Shown here piece by piece: positions 1 to 8,263 of a DNA stretch of 64,000 nt (positions are counted from its first letter, which is position 1; each line of letters begins with the position of its first letter). A program made the translations under genes and the position numbers. The notes below the pieces were generated by a model. It saw nothing but the letters and a program-made list of their open reading frames with translations. It did no database searches and was not told where the DNA came from. The stretch is taken from contig CANCXX010000021.1 in assembly GCA_947381965.1 (NCBI GenBank), positions 1-64,000 on the forward strand. The letters run 5' to 3'. The stretch is from an uncultured bacterium (GTDB lineage Bacteria > Bacillota > Clostridia > Lachnospirales > Lachnospiraceae).

Positions 1-161
1 AGACGGCAGAATTTAGTTCTGAGGAAAAGGGAGCGGGCGAGGACAATTACGGAACAGGAAAACAGTAATAGTCCTCGCAAGCGCCCAGAACAAATTCTGA
101 CGAAGAAGACGGCAGAATTTAGTTCTGAGGAAAAGGGAGCGGGCGAGGACAATTACGGAAC
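1..161 (+). repeat. glyA leader: duplicated arm around a complementary middle segment
   Basis: A 55-base segment occurs identically at 1-55 and 107-161. The segment between them is largely complementary to both copies: bases 36-50 (GCGAGGAC and following) pair with about 65-78 (GTAATAGTCCTCGC), and bases 6-20 (CAGAATTTAGTTCTG) pair with 87-100 (CAGAACAAATTCTG) with one bulge. The layout is therefore arm, anti-arm, arm, and the middle piece can form a long hairpin with either copy. The second copy ends seven bases before the AGGAGG (168-173) of glyA. The element may extend left of the window. Confidence 0.75.
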
Positions 162-179
162 TGGAATAGGAGGAAAAAA

Positions 180-1418
180 ATGTATTCATTAGATGAAGTA
201 AGAAATATTGACCCGGAAATAGCGCAGGCGATAGTGGACGAGCAGGAAAGGCAGAACAGCCATATCGAACTGATTGCCTCTGAAAACTGGGTAAGCAAAG
301 CGGTTATGGCAGCTATGGGAAGTCCGCTGACTAATAAGTATGCGGAAGGGTATCCGGGAAAGCGTTACTATGGCGGATGTCAGTGTGTTGATGTGGTTGA
401 AAATCTTGCCATTGAAAGAGCAAAGGAACTGTTTGGCTGTGATTATGCCAACGTACAGCCTCATTCAGGTGCACAAGCTAATCTTGCTGTGCAGTTTGCC
501 ATCTGCAATCCTGGGGATACAATTATGGGAATGAATCTGGATCATGGCGGACATCTGACCCACGGAAGTCCGGTGAATATTTCGGGCAAATACTTTAAAA
601 TTGTACCTTATGGAGTTAATGATGATGGATTTATCGACTACGATAAACTTAGAGAAACCGCATTAGACTGTCATCCCAAAATGATTATTGCAGGCGCATC
701 GGCTTATGCAAGGACAATTGATTTTAAAAAATTCAGGGAGGTAGCGGATGAGGTGGGAGCTGTGCTGATGGTAGATATGGCACATATTGCAGGACTGGTT
801 GCAGCGGGACTTCATCCAAGTCCAATTCCATATGCGGATGTAACCACCACAACGACCCACAAAACCCTCCGGGGGCCCAGAGGAGGCCTTATCCTTGCGG
901 GAAAAGAGGCAGCTGAAAAATATAACTTTAATAAGGCAATATTCCCCGGTATCCAGGGAGGTCCACTGATGCACGTGATTGCGGCAAAGGCGGTATGTTT
1001 TAAGGAAGCGTTGTCAGATGAGTTCAAAGTTTACCAGCAGGGAATTATTGACAATGCGAAAGCGTTGTGTAAAGGGCTTATGGACAGGGATATAAAGATT
1101 GTATCCGGCGGCACGGACAATCATTTGATGCTGATGGACCTTACCACATATGGACTTACAGGCAAGGCGGTGGAGAAGATGTTGGACGAGGCACATATTA
1201 CTGCCAATAAAAACACCATTCCCAATGATCCCAAATCCCCATTTGTGACAAGCGGAATCCGTCTTGGCACTCCGGCGGTTACTTCAAGGGGAATGAAGGT
1301 GGAGGATATGGACAAAATTGCGGAAGCAATTGCCATGATCGTCAAGGGCGGTGAGGAAAAAATCCCGGAAGCAAGAACGATTGTGCAGATGCTTACAGAC
1401 AAGTATCCTTTAATATAA
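180..1418 (+). CDS. glyA: Serine hydroxymethyltransferase
   Basis: Pyridoxal-phosphate enzyme that interconverts serine plus tetrahydrofolate with glycine plus 5,10-methylene-tetrahydrofolate, the main cytosolic entry of one-carbon units. The 412-residue length matches the bacterial family. The N-terminus has the usual IELIASEN stretch followed by the [13 protein letters not shown] block, and the cofactor lysine lies in [15 protein letters not shown] (K228). The start is supported by AGGAGG at 168-173. It is followed by a different transcription unit with its own hairpin leader. The folate genes at 26381-30645 supply its cofactor but are not adjacent. Confidence 0.97.
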   Translation: MYSLDEVRNIDPEIAQAIVDEQERQNSHIELIASENWVSKAVMAAMGSPLTNKYAEGYPGKRYYGGCQCVDVVENLAIERAKELFGCDYANVQPHSGAQANLAVQFAICNPGDTIMGMNLDHGGHLTHGSPVNISGKYFKIVPYGVNDDGFIDYDKLRETALDCHPKMIIAGASAYARTIDFKKFREVADEVGAVLMVDMAHIAGLVAAGLHPSPIPYADVTTTTTHKTLRGPRGGLILAGKEAAEKYNFNKAIFPGIQGGPLMHVIAAKAVCFKEALSDEFKVYQQGIIDNAKALCKGLMDRDIKIVSGGTDNHLMLMDLTTYGLTGKAVEKMLDEAHITANKNTIPNDPKSPFVTSGIRLGTPAVTSRGMKVEDMDKIAEAIAMIVKGGEEKIPEARTIVQMLTDKYPLI

Positions 1419-1436
1419 TAGAGAAACCTGAAAACA

Positions 1437-1528
1437 GCATCCAACCGGAAGATACCCAGAAGAATTCAGAACGCGGCAAAGCGGACTGAATTGCTTCTGT
1501 CGAATACAGGTATCGGAAGGAAGGATGC
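1437..1528 (+). promoter_or_regulatory. Nested hairpin leader of the STM4015-STM4011 cluster
   Basis: Three nested inverted pairs fold this gap into one long hairpin: GCATCC (1437) with GGATGC (1523), GATACC (1451) with GGTATC (1509), and AGAAGAATTCAG (1458) with CTGAATTGCTTCT (1486). Its downstream edge (GGGACTGGAATTAGGAGG) closely resembles the end of the glyA leader (GGAACTGGAATAGGAGG), so the two leaders look like members of one repeat family placed just before ribosome binding sites. There is no U-run, so it is not a classical terminator. Confidence 0.55.
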
Positions 1529-1554
1529 GGGACTGGAATTAGGAGGACATAACT

Positions 1555-2433
1555 TTGGGCAAGGAAAATGAAAGCGCAGAATCAAAAACCTATGCTTATA
1601 ACTATGAGGAGTATGAAGAACAGGGGAAAGGTCCGGGAACCATGATTAAGGACATTTTGGAAGATAATGCTCTGCCTCAGTTAAAAGAGCTGGTAATTGG
1701 TGACTGGGGAAACTCCTGGGAAGACAGCTGTCAGGAAATATTGGATGGTATTGTGGAAAATGCCGGGAGCTTTTCTCATATTAAGAAACTGTTTATTGGC
1801 GATATGGATTATGAAGAATGCGAAGTATCGTGGATTATGCAGGGGGATTACAGCCGAATTTGGGCCGCGCTTCCGGAACTGAGAGAACTGACTATTAAAG
1901 GAAGCATGGAATTGGAATTGGGAGAAATTGTTCATGAAAACCTGGAGTCGTTGACCATTATCTGCGGCGGCCTTCCGGCGTCTGTCCTTTTGTCTGTTCA
2001 AAAAGCAAAGCTTCCAAATTTAAAAAAGTTGCATCTTTACATTGGCGTGGACAATTACGGATTTGACGGAAATGCGGATACCATAAAAGAACTGTTGGAA
2101 AAAGCTGATTTTCCGGCGCTGACCTATCTGGGAATTGTGGACAGTGAGATACAGGATGAACTGACGGCTTTGGTGCTGGAAAGCCGTTTTATGGGGCAGA
2201 TAGACACTCTTGATTTGTCACTTGGTACCCTGACAGATAAAGGCGGGGCGCTTTTACTGGAAAAAATACCAGAGTATCCAAATATAAAAAAACTGGATGT
2301 CCATTATCATTATTTGTCTGACAAGATGGTGGAGCAGCTGAAAAAGCTTCCTATAGAGGTGGACGTCTCAGAGCCTAACGAACCGGACGAATATCATGGC
2401 AGGATTTATATGAATGCCATGCTGACAGAATGA
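1555..2433 (+). CDS. STM4015-family leucine-rich-repeat protein
   Basis: 292 residues with irregular leucine-rich repeats, e.g. LPQLKELVIGDW, LPELRELTIKG, LPNLKKLHLYIG and YPNIKKLDVHYHY, spaced about 25-50 residues apart. No signal peptide or membrane segment is seen, so it is probably cytosolic. It starts with TTG, chosen because AGGAGG (1541-1546) lies eight bases upstream. Its last codons overlap the next gene by four bases (ATGA), so translation is probably coupled. The neighbours identify it as the STM4015 member of the conserved STM4011-STM4015 set. Its role is unknown. LRR proteins usually bind other proteins, so it might be a scaffold for the cluster enzymes, but that is inference. 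Confidence 0.8.
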   Translation: MGKENESAESKTYAYNYEEYEEQGKGPGTMIKDILEDNALPQLKELVIGDWGNSWEDSCQEILDGIVENAGSFSHIKKLFIGDMDYEECEVSWIMQGDYSRIWAALPELRELTIKGSMELELGEIVHENLESLTIICGGLPASVLLSVQKAKLPNLKKLHLYIGVDNYGFDGNADTIKELLEKADFPALTYLGIVDSEIQDELTALVLESRFMGQIDTLDLSLGTLTDKGGALLLEKIPEYPNIKKLDVHYHYLSDKMVEQLKKLPIEVDVSEPNEPDEYHGRIYMNAMLTE

Positions 2434-3521
2434 GACAGGCGGTTCTTCTTGGAAATCCTGATACAAAAAGAACCAGTTATTTTGGGCAGGCGGCAGCAGG
2501 GCGTCTGCCTGTCCTTCTGGCAGACTGGAAAGGATGGAGAGAGCAGCTGCCGGAAGGAAATATGATTTTAAAGATTGATCCCCCTCTTTGGGAAAGCTGT
2601 GCGCTGGAAGAACTGGAAGAGCTTACAGAGGATTACATTGTCCGACTTATGGAGTTATCTTATCTGGGATTAAATGGCAGGGCAGAGTTTTTTAACCATC
2701 CAAAGGCAATAGCGAATCTATTGGACAAGAGGGCGTGTAAGCTTAGACTTATGGAGGCCGGGGTTCCGGTTACAGAGCCCCTAAAGACAGATACCGGTTT
2801 GTTATGGAGAGCTGGTACAAAAAATCGGCCCGGCCCTTTGAAACATGACAAAGTGATAAAAAATTGCCGGGAAGAACAGAATGTGGAAGAGCTTATAACT
2901 TTGATGGAAAAGGAAAGGGTGAACCAGGTTTTTGTTAAACCCGTAAAAGGTTCTGGCGCAGCTGGCGTTGTGGCCTTTCGCAGACAGCCTGCCACGGGAC
3001 AAATGGCGCTTTACACCTGCTGCCTTCTGCATCCGGAGTTTGGACTGGTAAACACCAAACGTCTGCGGCGCTTATCAGAGCCAGGTGAGATTTTCACATT
3101 ACTGGAAGCTGTATTACAGATGGACTGCCTTGTGGAACGATGGTATGCAAAACCGCAATATCAGGGGTTTTCCTATGATTTACGTGCTGTGTTTCAGGAA
3201 GGGAAGATGGATTTTCTGCTGGCAAGGCTTTCTAAGGGACCGATTACAAATCTTCACCTAAACAACCATCCGGTAAGTGCGGCGCAGCTGGGGCTTCCGG
3301 TATCAGTGATGGAGTCGGTTATCAATGTCTGTCAAAAGGCAATGGAATGTTTTCAGGGGCTTAGAAGTGCGGGGATTGATTTATTGCTGGAAAAAGGAAG
3401 TCAGAAACCAAGAATTATTGAAATGAATGCCCAGGGAGACTTGATTTATCAGGATATTTACAACCAAAATATCATATACAGCCATCAGGTCGAAATAATG
3501 AAAAGATATGTAGAGGTATGA
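2430..3521 (+). CDS. STM4014-family ATP-grasp-like protein
   Basis: 363 residues. The C-terminal two thirds look like an ATP-grasp fold: a lysine plus glycine-rich loop (VFVKPVKGSGAAGVV, about 170-185), SYDLRAVF, and the late acidic metal-binding segment AGIDLLLE...RIIEMNAQGDL near 320-340. ATP-grasp enzymes join a carboxylate to an amine, thiol or similar nucleophile through an acyl-phosphate. The substrate here is unknown. It overlaps the LRR gene upstream and the hydrolase downstream by four bases each, so the three are translated as a block. Family name is from recognition of the gene set, with the ATP-grasp assignment from motifs. Confidence 0.78.
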   Translation: MRQAVLLGNPDTKRTSYFGQAAAGRLPVLLADWKGWREQLPEGNMILKIDPPLWESCALEELEELTEDYIVRLMELSYLGLNGRAEFFNHPKAIANLLDKRACKLRLMEAGVPVTEPLKTDTGLLWRAGTKNRPGPLKHDKVIKNCREEQNVEELITLMEKERVNQVFVKPVKGSGAAGVVAFRRQPATGQMALYTCCLLHPEFGLVNTKRLRRLSEPGEIFTLLEAVLQMDCLVERWYAKPQYQGFSYDLRAVFQEGKMDFLLARLSKGPITNLHLNNHPVSAAQLGLPVSVMESVINVCQKAMECFQGLRSAGIDLLLEKGSQKPRIIEMNAQGDLIYQDIYNQNIIYSHQVEIMKRYVEV

Positions 3522-4396
3522 ATATGGAGAGAAAAACAGAGCAGGAAATTCCTGTACGGCTTTTTACTTCGTCTGTAAAGAAAGAAAAACCGTCTGTGGA
3601 TATGGGACAGGTGGTAGGGGCCTGTGACATTCTGTTTATATGTTTGGATACGCTGCGCTATGATGCGGCAATGCAGGAGGAAGCAAAAGGAGGGACGCCG
3701 GTGCTTAGTCAGTATGGCGCATGGGAGGAATGCCAGGCCCCCGGAAATTTTACTTATCCTTCCCATCATGCGATGTTTGCAGGATTTCTTCCCTGCAGGT
3801 ATGATGCAAAGAGCATAGCGGACAGAGAACTGTTATTTTTTCCAAAGTCAGTTGGACTTGGGAATAAGGTTCCGGAAGGCGCTTTTGGATTTTCCGGAAG
3901 CACAATTATGGAAGGGCTGGAAAAAGAAGGCTATGAAACCTGGTGTGTGGGCGGCGTTTCCTTTTTTGATAAACGGTCTGATATTGGCAGGGTATTTCCG
4001 GGATACTTCCAAAAAAGTTACTGGCATCCGTCCTTTGCCTGTCCGGTGAAAGACAGCACAAAAAACCAGGTGGATTTTATTTTGAGAAAGCTGGAAGAGG
4101 CGGATTCGGATAAACATATTTTTTTATATCTGAATGTGGACGCCATTCATTATCCCAATTATTTTTATCTGGAAGGCGCTTCTTATGACACGGTGGAAAG
4201 CCACAGGGCGGCTTTGCGGTATGTGGACGGGGAACTGGGACGGCTGTTTGGAGAATGGAAAAAGCGTCGGGACGGAGCGTTTGTTATTTGCTGTTCGGAC
4301 CACGGAACCTGCTATGGGGAGGATGGCTGTCAGTTTCATGGCATTAATCATCCAGTGGTTAACCGGATTCCCTATAAACATTTTTTCCTGATGTGA
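3518..4396 (+). CDS. STM4013-family alkaline-phosphatase-superfamily hydrolase
   Basis: 292 residues with the metal and nucleophile motifs of the alkaline phosphatase/sulfatase superfamily: D44 and D49 in CLDTLRYDA, probable nucleophile T79 in NFTYPSHHAMF, D261-H262 in CSDHGT, and H274/H278 in QFHGINH. The nucleophile position is Thr rather than the Cys or Ser modified to formylglycine in true sulfatases, so a phospho-transfer or phosphatase type reaction is more likely than sulfate ester cleavage. There is no signal peptide, so it acts in the cytosol. ATGA overlap with the ATP-grasp gene. Salmonella STM4013 is annotated as a sulfatase-like hydrolase of unknown substrate. Confidence 0.8.
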   Translation: MNMERKTEQEIPVRLFTSSVKKEKPSVDMGQVVGACDILFICLDTLRYDAAMQEEAKGGTPVLSQYGAWEECQAPGNFTYPSHHAMFAGFLPCRYDAKSIADRELLFFPKSVGLGNKVPEGAFGFSGSTIMEGLEKEGYETWCVGGVSFFDKRSDIGRVFPGYFQKSYWHPSFACPVKDSTKNQVDFILRKLEEADSDKHIFLYLNVDAIHYPNYFYLEGASYDTVESHRAALRYVDGELGRLFGEWKKRRDGAFVICCSDHGTCYGEDGCQFHGINHPVVNRIPYKHFFLM

Positions 4397-4484
4397 AAAG
4401 AGGCATACGCTGTATAAATGAAGGACAGAACATGGTTTTTTATAGCAATGGGTTTTAAGTATACAGACAGAAAGGAAATTGGAT

Positions 4485-5900
4485 ATGGAGCCTTATGTAC
4501 AGTACATGTACAGTTATCCCCATAAAACAGCATATCGTCCACTTAAAGATGTTTCCTTTAAAACCTATGCCCATCATCTATTGGGGGGAGGACATGGTTT
4601 GTACCTGCATGTCCCTTTTTGCCAGACGAAGTGTGGTTACTGTAATTTATTTTCTGTTACCGGGCAGGGGGAAAAAGAGGCGGATAAGTATCTGGATGCA
4701 GTGGAACGTCAAAGCGGACAGTATGCTGAAATTCTTAAACCATTAAATACGGAATTTTCCCAACTGGTTATTGGAGGAGGTACTCCATTGCTTTTGACTA
4801 AAGAGCAGTTGGAACGGATGTTTGGCTTGACGGATAAGTATTTCCGGTTTTGCAGGGAGCGGGAAGTGGTGGTGGAGACAGCGCCAAATCAGACCACAGG
4901 AGAGAAACTGGAAATATTGCGGCGGGCAGGTGTTACCAGAGTAAGTCTTGGTATCCAGAGCTTTTCAGATAGGGAACTTTCGGCGTTAAGAAGGCAGCAT
5001 GGAGCGGACAGGGCAAGGGAAGCGTTAAAGCTTATAAAATCTTTTGGATTTCCCTGTGTAAATCTGGATTTCATCTATGGAATTCCGGGGCAGACAACAA
5101 AGAGTCTTCTTACATCCTTGGAGGAAGCTTTACGTTATGAACCGGATGAAATTTTTTTGTATCCCCTATATGTAAAACATGGCGCCGGACTTTTGCGGGA
5201 GGGAATTGCCACAGACGGGGAACATGGTCTTTTACAATACCAAAGCGCCAGCTATATGCTGCGGGAAAACGGATTCAGGCAGGATTCCATGCGCAGGTTT
5301 GTCCGGCGGCAGGGACAAAGAAAATTTTCCGAATGCGGTTTTGGCACTTCTCTTGCATTAGGATGTGGAGGGAGAAGCTACCTTGGCAATCTGCATTTTT
5401 GCACACCTTATGGAATTACCAACAGGGAATGTGCCTGCAGACTGGAAGAGTATGAAAATACAGAAGACTTTACAAGTATTACCCATGGCATTTTATTGTC
5501 CGGGGAAGAGATGAAACGCCGTTATGTTATCCGGCATTTGCTGATTTATCCGGGGCTTTGTATGGAGCAGTACCGGAAACACTTTGGAAGTGATGCGGTA
5601 AAGGACTTTCCACAACTAAAAGAATGGATGGAAAAAGGATTTGTCTGTCTGCAAAGGGATGGAAGTAAAAGCCAGATAAAGATGGCGGAGAGGATGGAAG
5701 AGGTTCCAAGGACAGCAGATGAGATGAACAGCAGGAAAGAAATGGCGGAATACCTGGCTTTGACCAGAAGAGGGCTTGAACTGTCTGATTATCTTGGACC
5801 GCAGCTGATTTCGCCCAAGGTCCAAAAGGCGATGGAAGAATGGGAGGAATGTTATGGAAGGGCATATGATTTTGTACAGGGGCAGCCTGAAAAGCTGTAA
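4485..5900 (+). CDS. STM4012-family radical SAM protein (HemN/HemW-like)
   Basis: 471 residues from the ATG at 4485, chosen over an in-frame TTG at 4479 because AAAGGA (4471-4476) is only two bases from the TTG but eight from the ATG. The radical SAM cluster motif C46-x3-C50-x2-C53 sits in LHVPFCQTKCGYCNLFS, the form typical of HemN/HemW proteins, followed by the SAM-binding VIGGGTPLLL and the VSLGIQSFSD strand. It differs from heme enzymes by its neighbours, so a heme role should not be assumed. The C-terminus is helical and charged. It overlaps the next radical SAM gene by 47 bases. Confidence 0.85.
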   Translation: MEPYVQYMYSYPHKTAYRPLKDVSFKTYAHHLLGGGHGLYLHVPFCQTKCGYCNLFSVTGQGEKEADKYLDAVERQSGQYAEILKPLNTEFSQLVIGGGTPLLLTKEQLERMFGLTDKYFRFCREREVVVETAPNQTTGEKLEILRRAGVTRVSLGIQSFSDRELSALRRQHGADRAREALKLIKSFGFPCVNLDFIYGIPGQTTKSLLTSLEEALRYEPDEIFLYPLYVKHGAGLLREGIATDGEHGLLQYQSASYMLRENGFRQDSMRRFVRRQGQRKFSECGFGTSLALGCGGRSYLGNLHFCTPYGITNRECACRLEEYENTEDFTSITHGILLSGEEMKRRYVIRHLLIYPGLCMEQYRKHFGSDAVKDFPQLKEWMEKGFVCLQRDGSKSQIKMAERMEEVPRTADEMNSRKEMAEYLALTRRGLELSDYLGPQLISPKVQKAMEEWEECYGRAYDFVQGQPEKL

Positions 5901-7368
5901 TTATCATTGCTCATACTGTCCATTTTCCAAGCACCGCATATCTTCCCGTGAGCTTGAGAAGGATCAGGCGCAGTGGCAGGATTTTGTGAGGATACTGGAA
6001 AAAAGGGCAAAAGCTCTTGGCATTCGTGCGCTGATGGTGACACCCTATGGGGAGGCTTTGATCCATCCCTGGTATTTTGATGGATTTGCACGAATCAGCA
6101 GAATGGACGAAATAGACGCCGTGGGTGCACAGACAAATTTAAGCTTTCCTGTAAAAGAGGCTGTTGCAGCCTTTTGGGAAAAGGGGGGAGTTTTTGAAAA
6201 GTTAAGAATTTGGGCAACTTTTCACCCGGAAATGACAGAAGTATCCCAATTTGCGGATAGCTGCAGGCAGCTTAAGGAGGCAGGCATTTCCTTTTGTGTT
6301 GGGGCGGTAGGAGTACCGGAAAATCTTGACTTGCTGCGCAGAATGCGAAGGGCATTGCCGGAAGATACATATCTTTGGATTAACCGGATGGACGGGCTGC
6401 GTCGGCCTTATACACCGGAAGAGAAAAGGGACTTTGAGGAAATTGATCCTTATTTTTTCAGGGAACTTCTGCCTGTTCCTGCCAATTGTGCCATATGTGA
6501 AGGAAGGCTTTTTGTGGAAGGAAATGGAAGCATTCATACCTGTAACATCAGCCCTGTGATGGAGGAGAGATGGGAGGAGAGTCTGGACGCAATTCCAAAA
6601 CCTGTGTGCAGTAAGAGCCGTTGTACCTGTTATCTTGCTTATGGCGGGAGAGCGGAGCTTATCAATCAAATGTTGTTTGGACCTTATCCGCTGTTTCGGA
6701 TACCCAGACGGCCAAAGGCTGTTTTTCTGGATATTGCAGGTACTTTACTTCCAGAAGAGGATGACAAAGAAATTATAAAAAAAGGGCGGGAAAACGTATT
6801 AGGGGGAAAAGCTGCAAAACAGATTGATGAAGGCGTGAAAAAAGGGCTGGAAGCTCTCTATAAAGATAATATATACCTTTTTTTTGCAACAACACTGCCC
6901 TTTGAAACCGCTATAAAGAGGTGCAGGGAAATACGGCATCTGTTTCAGGGCGGAATTTTTGCGGGAGGTGCGCATCTGCTTTGGGATGGTCCAAGGGAGA
7001 AAAAAGAATGTTTTTATTTTCTGGACAAGGAATTAATCTCTGTCCTTGGAAATATCAAAAGAAAGTATGGATTCCGTATTCTGACTTATAAATGCAGGGA
7101 ACAAATTTATAAAATAACACTGCTTCGGCCTTTGGGAAGGCCCTGGAAGAAATGGGAGGCAAAAGAAATTTTAGACCTGCTGCCCACCTCGGCCGGGAAA
7201 TTACTTCGGTATTATATAGAAGAAAGATGTCTGCAGGTAACGGCGGCAAAGGCTGATAAAGCGGAAGGAGTGAAGCTTTTTTGCCAATGGCTTGGGATTT
7301 CTCCAAGAGAAATTTTTGCTGCAGGAGATTCCGGAGAAGATGTAAAGATGATGAAACTTATTAGATAA
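5854..7368 (+). CDS. STM4011-family radical SAM protein fused to a HAD hydrolase domain
   Basis: 504 residues. Residues 1-270 are the STM4011 radical SAM part: cluster motif C15-x3-C19-x2-C22, then a second cysteine set (C212, C215, C230, C252, C257, C259) that could hold an auxiliary iron-sulfur cluster. From about 288 to the end lies a Cof-like HAD domain with motif I D293-I-A-G-T297 and motif IV GDSGED (D492, D496). The usual second Asp of DxDGT is Ala295, as in phosphonatase-type HADs. From memory Salmonella STM4011 lacks this extension. GGAGG at 5843-5847 supports the start, inside the end of the preceding gene. Confidence 0.82.
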   Translation: MEGHMILYRGSLKSCNYHCSYCPFSKHRISSRELEKDQAQWQDFVRILEKRAKALGIRALMVTPYGEALIHPWYFDGFARISRMDEIDAVGAQTNLSFPVKEAVAAFWEKGGVFEKLRIWATFHPEMTEVSQFADSCRQLKEAGISFCVGAVGVPENLDLLRRMRRALPEDTYLWINRMDGLRRPYTPEEKRDFEEIDPYFFRELLPVPANCAICEGRLFVEGNGSIHTCNISPVMEERWEESLDAIPKPVCSKSRCTCYLAYGGRAELINQMLFGPYPLFRIPRRPKAVFLDIAGTLLPEEDDKEIIKKGRENVLGGKAAKQIDEGVKKGLEALYKDNIYLFFATTLPFETAIKRCREIRHLFQGGIFAGGAHLLWDGPREKKECFYFLDKELISVLGNIKRKYGFRILTYKCREQIYKITLLRPLGRPWKKWEAKEILDLLPTSAGKLLRYYIEERCLQVTAAKADKAEGVKLFCQWLGISPREIFAAGDSGEDVKMMKLIR

Positions 7369-7414
7369 TCCCGCTTTGTTGACAAAGCAGAAAGGGAAAA
7401 ACAGGAGGATTATT

Positions 7415-8248
7415 ATGAAGATTAAGTATCTTGGAACAGCGGCTTATGAGGGAGTGCCCTCTCTTTTTTGTAAATGCGAAGTCTGCCAAAGGGCAAGAGC
7501 GCGTGGGGGCCGTAATATACGTACCCGTTCACAGGCAATTATTAACGACGAGCTGTTGATGGATTTTCCGCCGGATACGGTATGGCATTCTATTCAGTAT
7601 GGACTGGACTGGACAAGGATTAGCGATTGCCTGATTACTCATAGCCACAGTGATCACCTTTACCCGGAGGATGTGGAAATGGCAGGTTCCTGTTATACCA
7701 ACGGCCACCGTTTCTATCGCTTTTACTCGTGGAAGGACGGATATGACAGGTTAAGCAGCATCATAGAGAAAGACCATATGGAGGGGGCGGCTAGTGTTAC
7801 GTTGATTGAACCGGGAAAAAGTTTTCAGGCCGGGGATAGGGGGCAGTATCAGGTTCTTCCCCTTTGGGCCAATCATGATACGGCTTCGTCTCCGGTGATT
7901 TATTCTGTTTCCTGTGAGGGAAAAAGAATTCTTTATGCCCATGATACCGGAGTTTTTCCGGAAAATACATGGAAAGGATTAAGGGAAGAGGGACGGTACG
8001 ACCTTGTGTCCTTAGACTGTACAGGCTGTCTTGGAAACGGACAGGACTGGCGCGATGGACATATGAGCTTTGGGACAAATCTGGAAATGCGGGACAGAAT
8101 GTATCAGGAAGGGTTGATTGATGATAAAACAGTGATTGTCATCAATCATTTTTCCCACAACTCCATACAGGGGTATGACGAGATGCGTCCTTGGGCGGAA
8201 AAATATGGGATTTTGACATCCTATGACGGGATGGAAATTGAGATTTAG
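7415..8248 (+). CDS. PhnP-like metallo-beta-lactamase-fold hydrolase
   Basis: 277 residues from the ATG at 7415, set by AGGAGG-like ACAGGAGG at 7401-7408. The metal motif H76-x-H78-x-D80-H81 (ITHSHSDHLYPED) and later NHD, AHDTG and INHFSH motifs mark a dinuclear MBL-fold phosphodiesterase. The early CEVCQRAR segment after GTAAYEGVPSLFC resembles PhnP, which opens cyclic phosphate esters in phosphonate breakdown. No C-P lyase genes are near. It follows the STM4011 fusion gene by 46 bases in the same direction, so it may act on a phospho-intermediate of that pathway (inference). Confidence 0.8.
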   Translation: MKIKYLGTAAYEGVPSLFCKCEVCQRARARGGRNIRTRSQAIINDELLMDFPPDTVWHSIQYGLDWTRISDCLITHSHSDHLYPEDVEMAGSCYTNGHRFYRFYSWKDGYDRLSSIIEKDHMEGAASVTLIEPGKSFQAGDRGQYQVLPLWANHDTASSPVIYSVSCEGKRILYAHDTGVFPENTWKGLREEGRYDLVSLDCTGCLGNGQDWRDGHMSFGTNLEMRDRMYQEGLIDDKTVIVINHFSHNSIQGYDEMRPWAEKYGILTSYDGMEIEI

Positions 8249-8263
8249 GAAACCGGGAAATTA

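Noticed and set aside
3518..4396. True sulfatase activity for the STM4013 protein
   Set aside because: The formylglycine-forming Cys/Ser-x-Pro/Ala-x-Arg motif is absent; Thr79 in TYPSH takes the nucleophile position.
4485..5900. Coproporphyrinogen oxidase or heme chaperone annotation for the STM4012 protein
   Set aside because: The cluster motif is HemN/HemW-like, but the neighbourhood is the STM4011-4015 set and not a heme operon or the usual hemW-hrcA-dnaK context.
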